From assembly GCF_937976265.1 (NCBI RefSeq), contig NZ_CALJRX010000204.1:1-16011 (forward strand): DNA of 16,011 nucleotides, written 5' to 3'. Position numbers and translations under genes: made by a program. Position 1 is the stretch's first letter, and every line of letters begins with the position of its first letter. Of the stretch, positions 14,547 through 16,011 are shown piece by piece. The notes under the pieces were generated by a model. It ran no database searches. It was not told the DNA's origin and saw nothing but the letters and a program-made list of their open reading frames with translations. The DNA is from an uncultured Haemophilus sp. Lineage in GTDB: Bacteria; Pseudomonadota; Gammaproteobacteria; Enterobacterales; Pasteurellaceae.

Positions 14547-16011
14547 ATGAAATATCAAGCAAACTCAACCGCACTTTCTCAATCAACCGATTGCCTTATC
14601 ATCGGCATTTATGAGAACAATGAATTGACAAAAAGTTTCAATGAAATCGATCAAATCACACAAGGCTACCTTAGCCAATTAGCTCAAAGCCACGATCTTT
14701 CAGGTAAAATTGGGCAAGCGACTCTGCTTCATTCGTTACCAAATCTTGCGGCTAAACGCGTATTAGTCGCAGGTTGTGGCAAAAAAGGCGAAACAACTGA
14801 ACGCCAATTTAAACAAATCATCCAACGTGTGACCCAAACATTAAAAGAATTAAATATTCAACAAGCGGTGAATAATTTAACGGATGTGGAAATTAAAGAT
14901 CGCGATCTATTTTGGAATGTGCGTTTTACCGTTGAAACCATTGAACATAGTCTCTATCAATTTGATGAATTTAAGAGTAAAAAAGCGGATGCTATCTCAC
15001 TGCAAGAAATCATTTTTAATACCGACGATTCACAAGCTCAACAAGCTATCGCAGAAGCGCAAGCTATTGCCAATGGTGTAAAAGCCGCACGTAATATTGC
15101 AAATATGCCACCGAACATTTGTACACCGGCTTATTTAGCTGAACAAGCTAAAAATTTAGCCGAAACATCAACCGCACTTTCCTTAGATGTGATTGATGAA
15201 GAAGACATGACAAAACTTGGGATGAATGCGTATTTAGCCGTATCTCGCGGTTCGCAAAACCCAGCTTATATGTCTATTTTACATTTCAACAATGCACCTG
15301 ATAAAAATGCGAAACCAATCGTATTAGTGGGTAAAGGCTTAACCTTCGATGCAGGCGGTATTTCTTTAAAACCAGCCGCAGATATGGATGAAATGAAATA
15401 TGATATGTGCGGTGCTGCTTCAGTATTCGGTGCAATGAAAGCCATTGCTGAATTAAATCTTCCACTCAATGTTATCGGTGTATTAGCAGGTTGTGAAAAC
15501 TTGCCTGATGGCAATGCTTATCGTCCAGGTGATATTCTCACCACGATGAATGGTTTAACTGTAGAAGTGTTAAATACTGACGCGGAAGGGCGTTTAGTAC
15601 TTTGTGATGCACTCACCTATGTAGAACGTTTTGAACCGCAATATGTGATTGATGTCGCGACCCTGACTGGTGCTTGTGTGGTTGCTTTAGGCCAACATAA
15701 CAGCGGCTTAGTTTCAACTGATGATGCCTTAGCCGAACAGTTATTACAAGCGGCACAGCAAACCACCGATAAAGCTTGGCGTTTGCCGTTAAGTGAAGAA
15801 TATCAAGAGCAATTAAAATCACCATTTGCCGATTTGGCTAATATTGGCGGTCGTTGGGGCGGTGCAATTACTGCAGGCGCATTCCTCTCTAACTTTACGA
15901 AAAAATATACTTGGGCGCATTTAGATATCGCCGGGACTGCGTGGCTTCAAGGCGCCAATAAAGGTGCAACGGGTCGTCCTGTGTCTTTATTAACACAATT
16001 CTTAATTAACC
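14547..16011 (+). CDS. pepA: Cytosol (leucyl) aminopeptidase PepA, 3' end outside window
   Basis: PepA is a dizinc/manganese M17 leucyl aminopeptidase that trims N-terminal residues from peptides, usually as a hexamer. The frame is open from ATG to the window edge, giving 488 residues without a stop. Relatives are about 490-500, so only a few codons are missing. Metal ligands are intact at K263, D268, D286, D345 and E347, with catalytic K275 and R349. The M17 signature NTDAEGRL spans 343-350 and GKGLTFDAGGISLKP spans 262-276. All lie seven residues before their E. coli counterparts. AAGGA (14536-14540) precedes the ATG by 6 bases. Two exact USS cores fall in the coding region. In E. coli PepA also binds DNA (carAB control, Xer recombination); whether this one does is unknown. 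Confidence 0.97.
   Translation, partial: MKYQANSTALSQSTDCLIIGIYENNELTKSFNEIDQITQGYLSQLAQSHDLSGKIGQATLLHSLPNLAAKRVLVAGCGKKGETTERQFKQIIQRVTQTLKELNIQQAVNNLTDVEIKDRDLFWNVRFTVETIEHSLYQFDEFKSKKADAISLQEIIFNTDDSQAQQAIAEAQAIANGVKAARNIANMPPNICTPAYLAEQAKNLAETSTALSLDVIDEEDMTKLGMNAYLAVSRGSQNPAYMSILHFNNAPDKNAKPIVLVGKGLTFDAGGISLKPAADMDEMKYDMCGAASVFGAMKAIAELNLPLNVIGVLAGCENLPDGNAYRPGDILTTMNGLTVEVLNTDAEGRLVLCDALTYVERFEPQYVIDVATLTGACVVALGQHNSGLVSTDDALAEQLLQAAQQTTDKAWRLPLSEEYQEQLKSPFADLANIGGRWGGAITAGAFLSNFTKKYTWAHLDIAGTAWLQGANKGATGRPVSLLTQFLIN
14568..14576 (-). repeat. USS core inside pepA (5' end)
   Basis: ACCGCACTT is an exact complement of the USS core. It encodes part of the STAL peptide of PepA (residues 7-10). 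Confidence 0.9.
15171..15179 (-). repeat. USS core inside pepA (middle)
   Basis: This is a second exact ACCGCACTT in pepA. It again encodes Thr-Ala-Leu (residues 209-211), in the same reading frame as the first copy. Confidence 0.9.

Overview
The window looks like chromosome from a Haemophilus-type member of the Pasteurellaceae. The 9-bp DNA uptake signal core AAGTGCGGT (or its complement ACCGCACTT) occurs ten times exactly in 16 kb. Several copies are paired head to head to form terminators. The base composition is AT-rich, and the proteins resemble Haemophilus and E. coli homologues (NrdB, LysS, CodA, CodB, Fbp, LptF, LptG, PepA). A Haemophilus parainfluenzae-like genome fits best, but the species is inference. 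Comparisons with E. coli proteins are from memory, not from alignments run here.

Layout. (1) Positions 1-255 hold the C-terminal end of a very AT-rich TIR-domain gene, cut by the window edge. A pair of mutually inverted palindromes follows (283-347). (2) nrdB (class Ia ribonucleotide reductase small subunit) and lysS (lysyl-tRNA synthetase) lie on the + strand, each with its own terminator. (3) A long minus-strand block (3464-10963) carries metabolic genes in three transcription units. The first is a MetE-C-like methionine synthase gene with a MetJ-type operator. The second is codBA (cytosine uptake and deamination) with a PurR operator overlapping the -35. The third is pxpB-pxpC-pxpA plus an NRAMP-fold transporter, a 5-oxoproline (pyroglutamate) utilisation operon. 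(4) fbp (fructose-1,6-bisphosphatase, +) diverges from the pxp operon across a 208-bp region with a strong CRP-like site and a perfect FNR-type palindrome. (5) lptF-lptG (LPS export permease subunits, minus strand) diverge from pepA (leucyl aminopeptidase), which runs off the right edge a few codons short of its end.

How the genes work together. The central block is a scavenging region: methionine synthesis, pyrimidine salvage, and 5-oxoproline conversion to glutamate. Each unit appears to answer to its own cue (methionine via MetJ, purines via PurR, cAMP-CRP and possibly oxygen via FNR). The pxp operon faces the gluconeogenic gene fbp. The CRP-like site lies about 60 bp upstream of both predicted start points, which suggests that carbon limitation could co-activate amino-acid-derived carbon use and gluconeogenesis.

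Most of the window is ordinary conserved metabolism. The points most worth a second look are the truncated TIR gene beside nrdB, the NRAMP-fold protein that lacks most canonical metal-binding residues, and the shared CRP/FNR region. I found no tRNA, rRNA, CRISPR array, insertion sequence or riboswitch.
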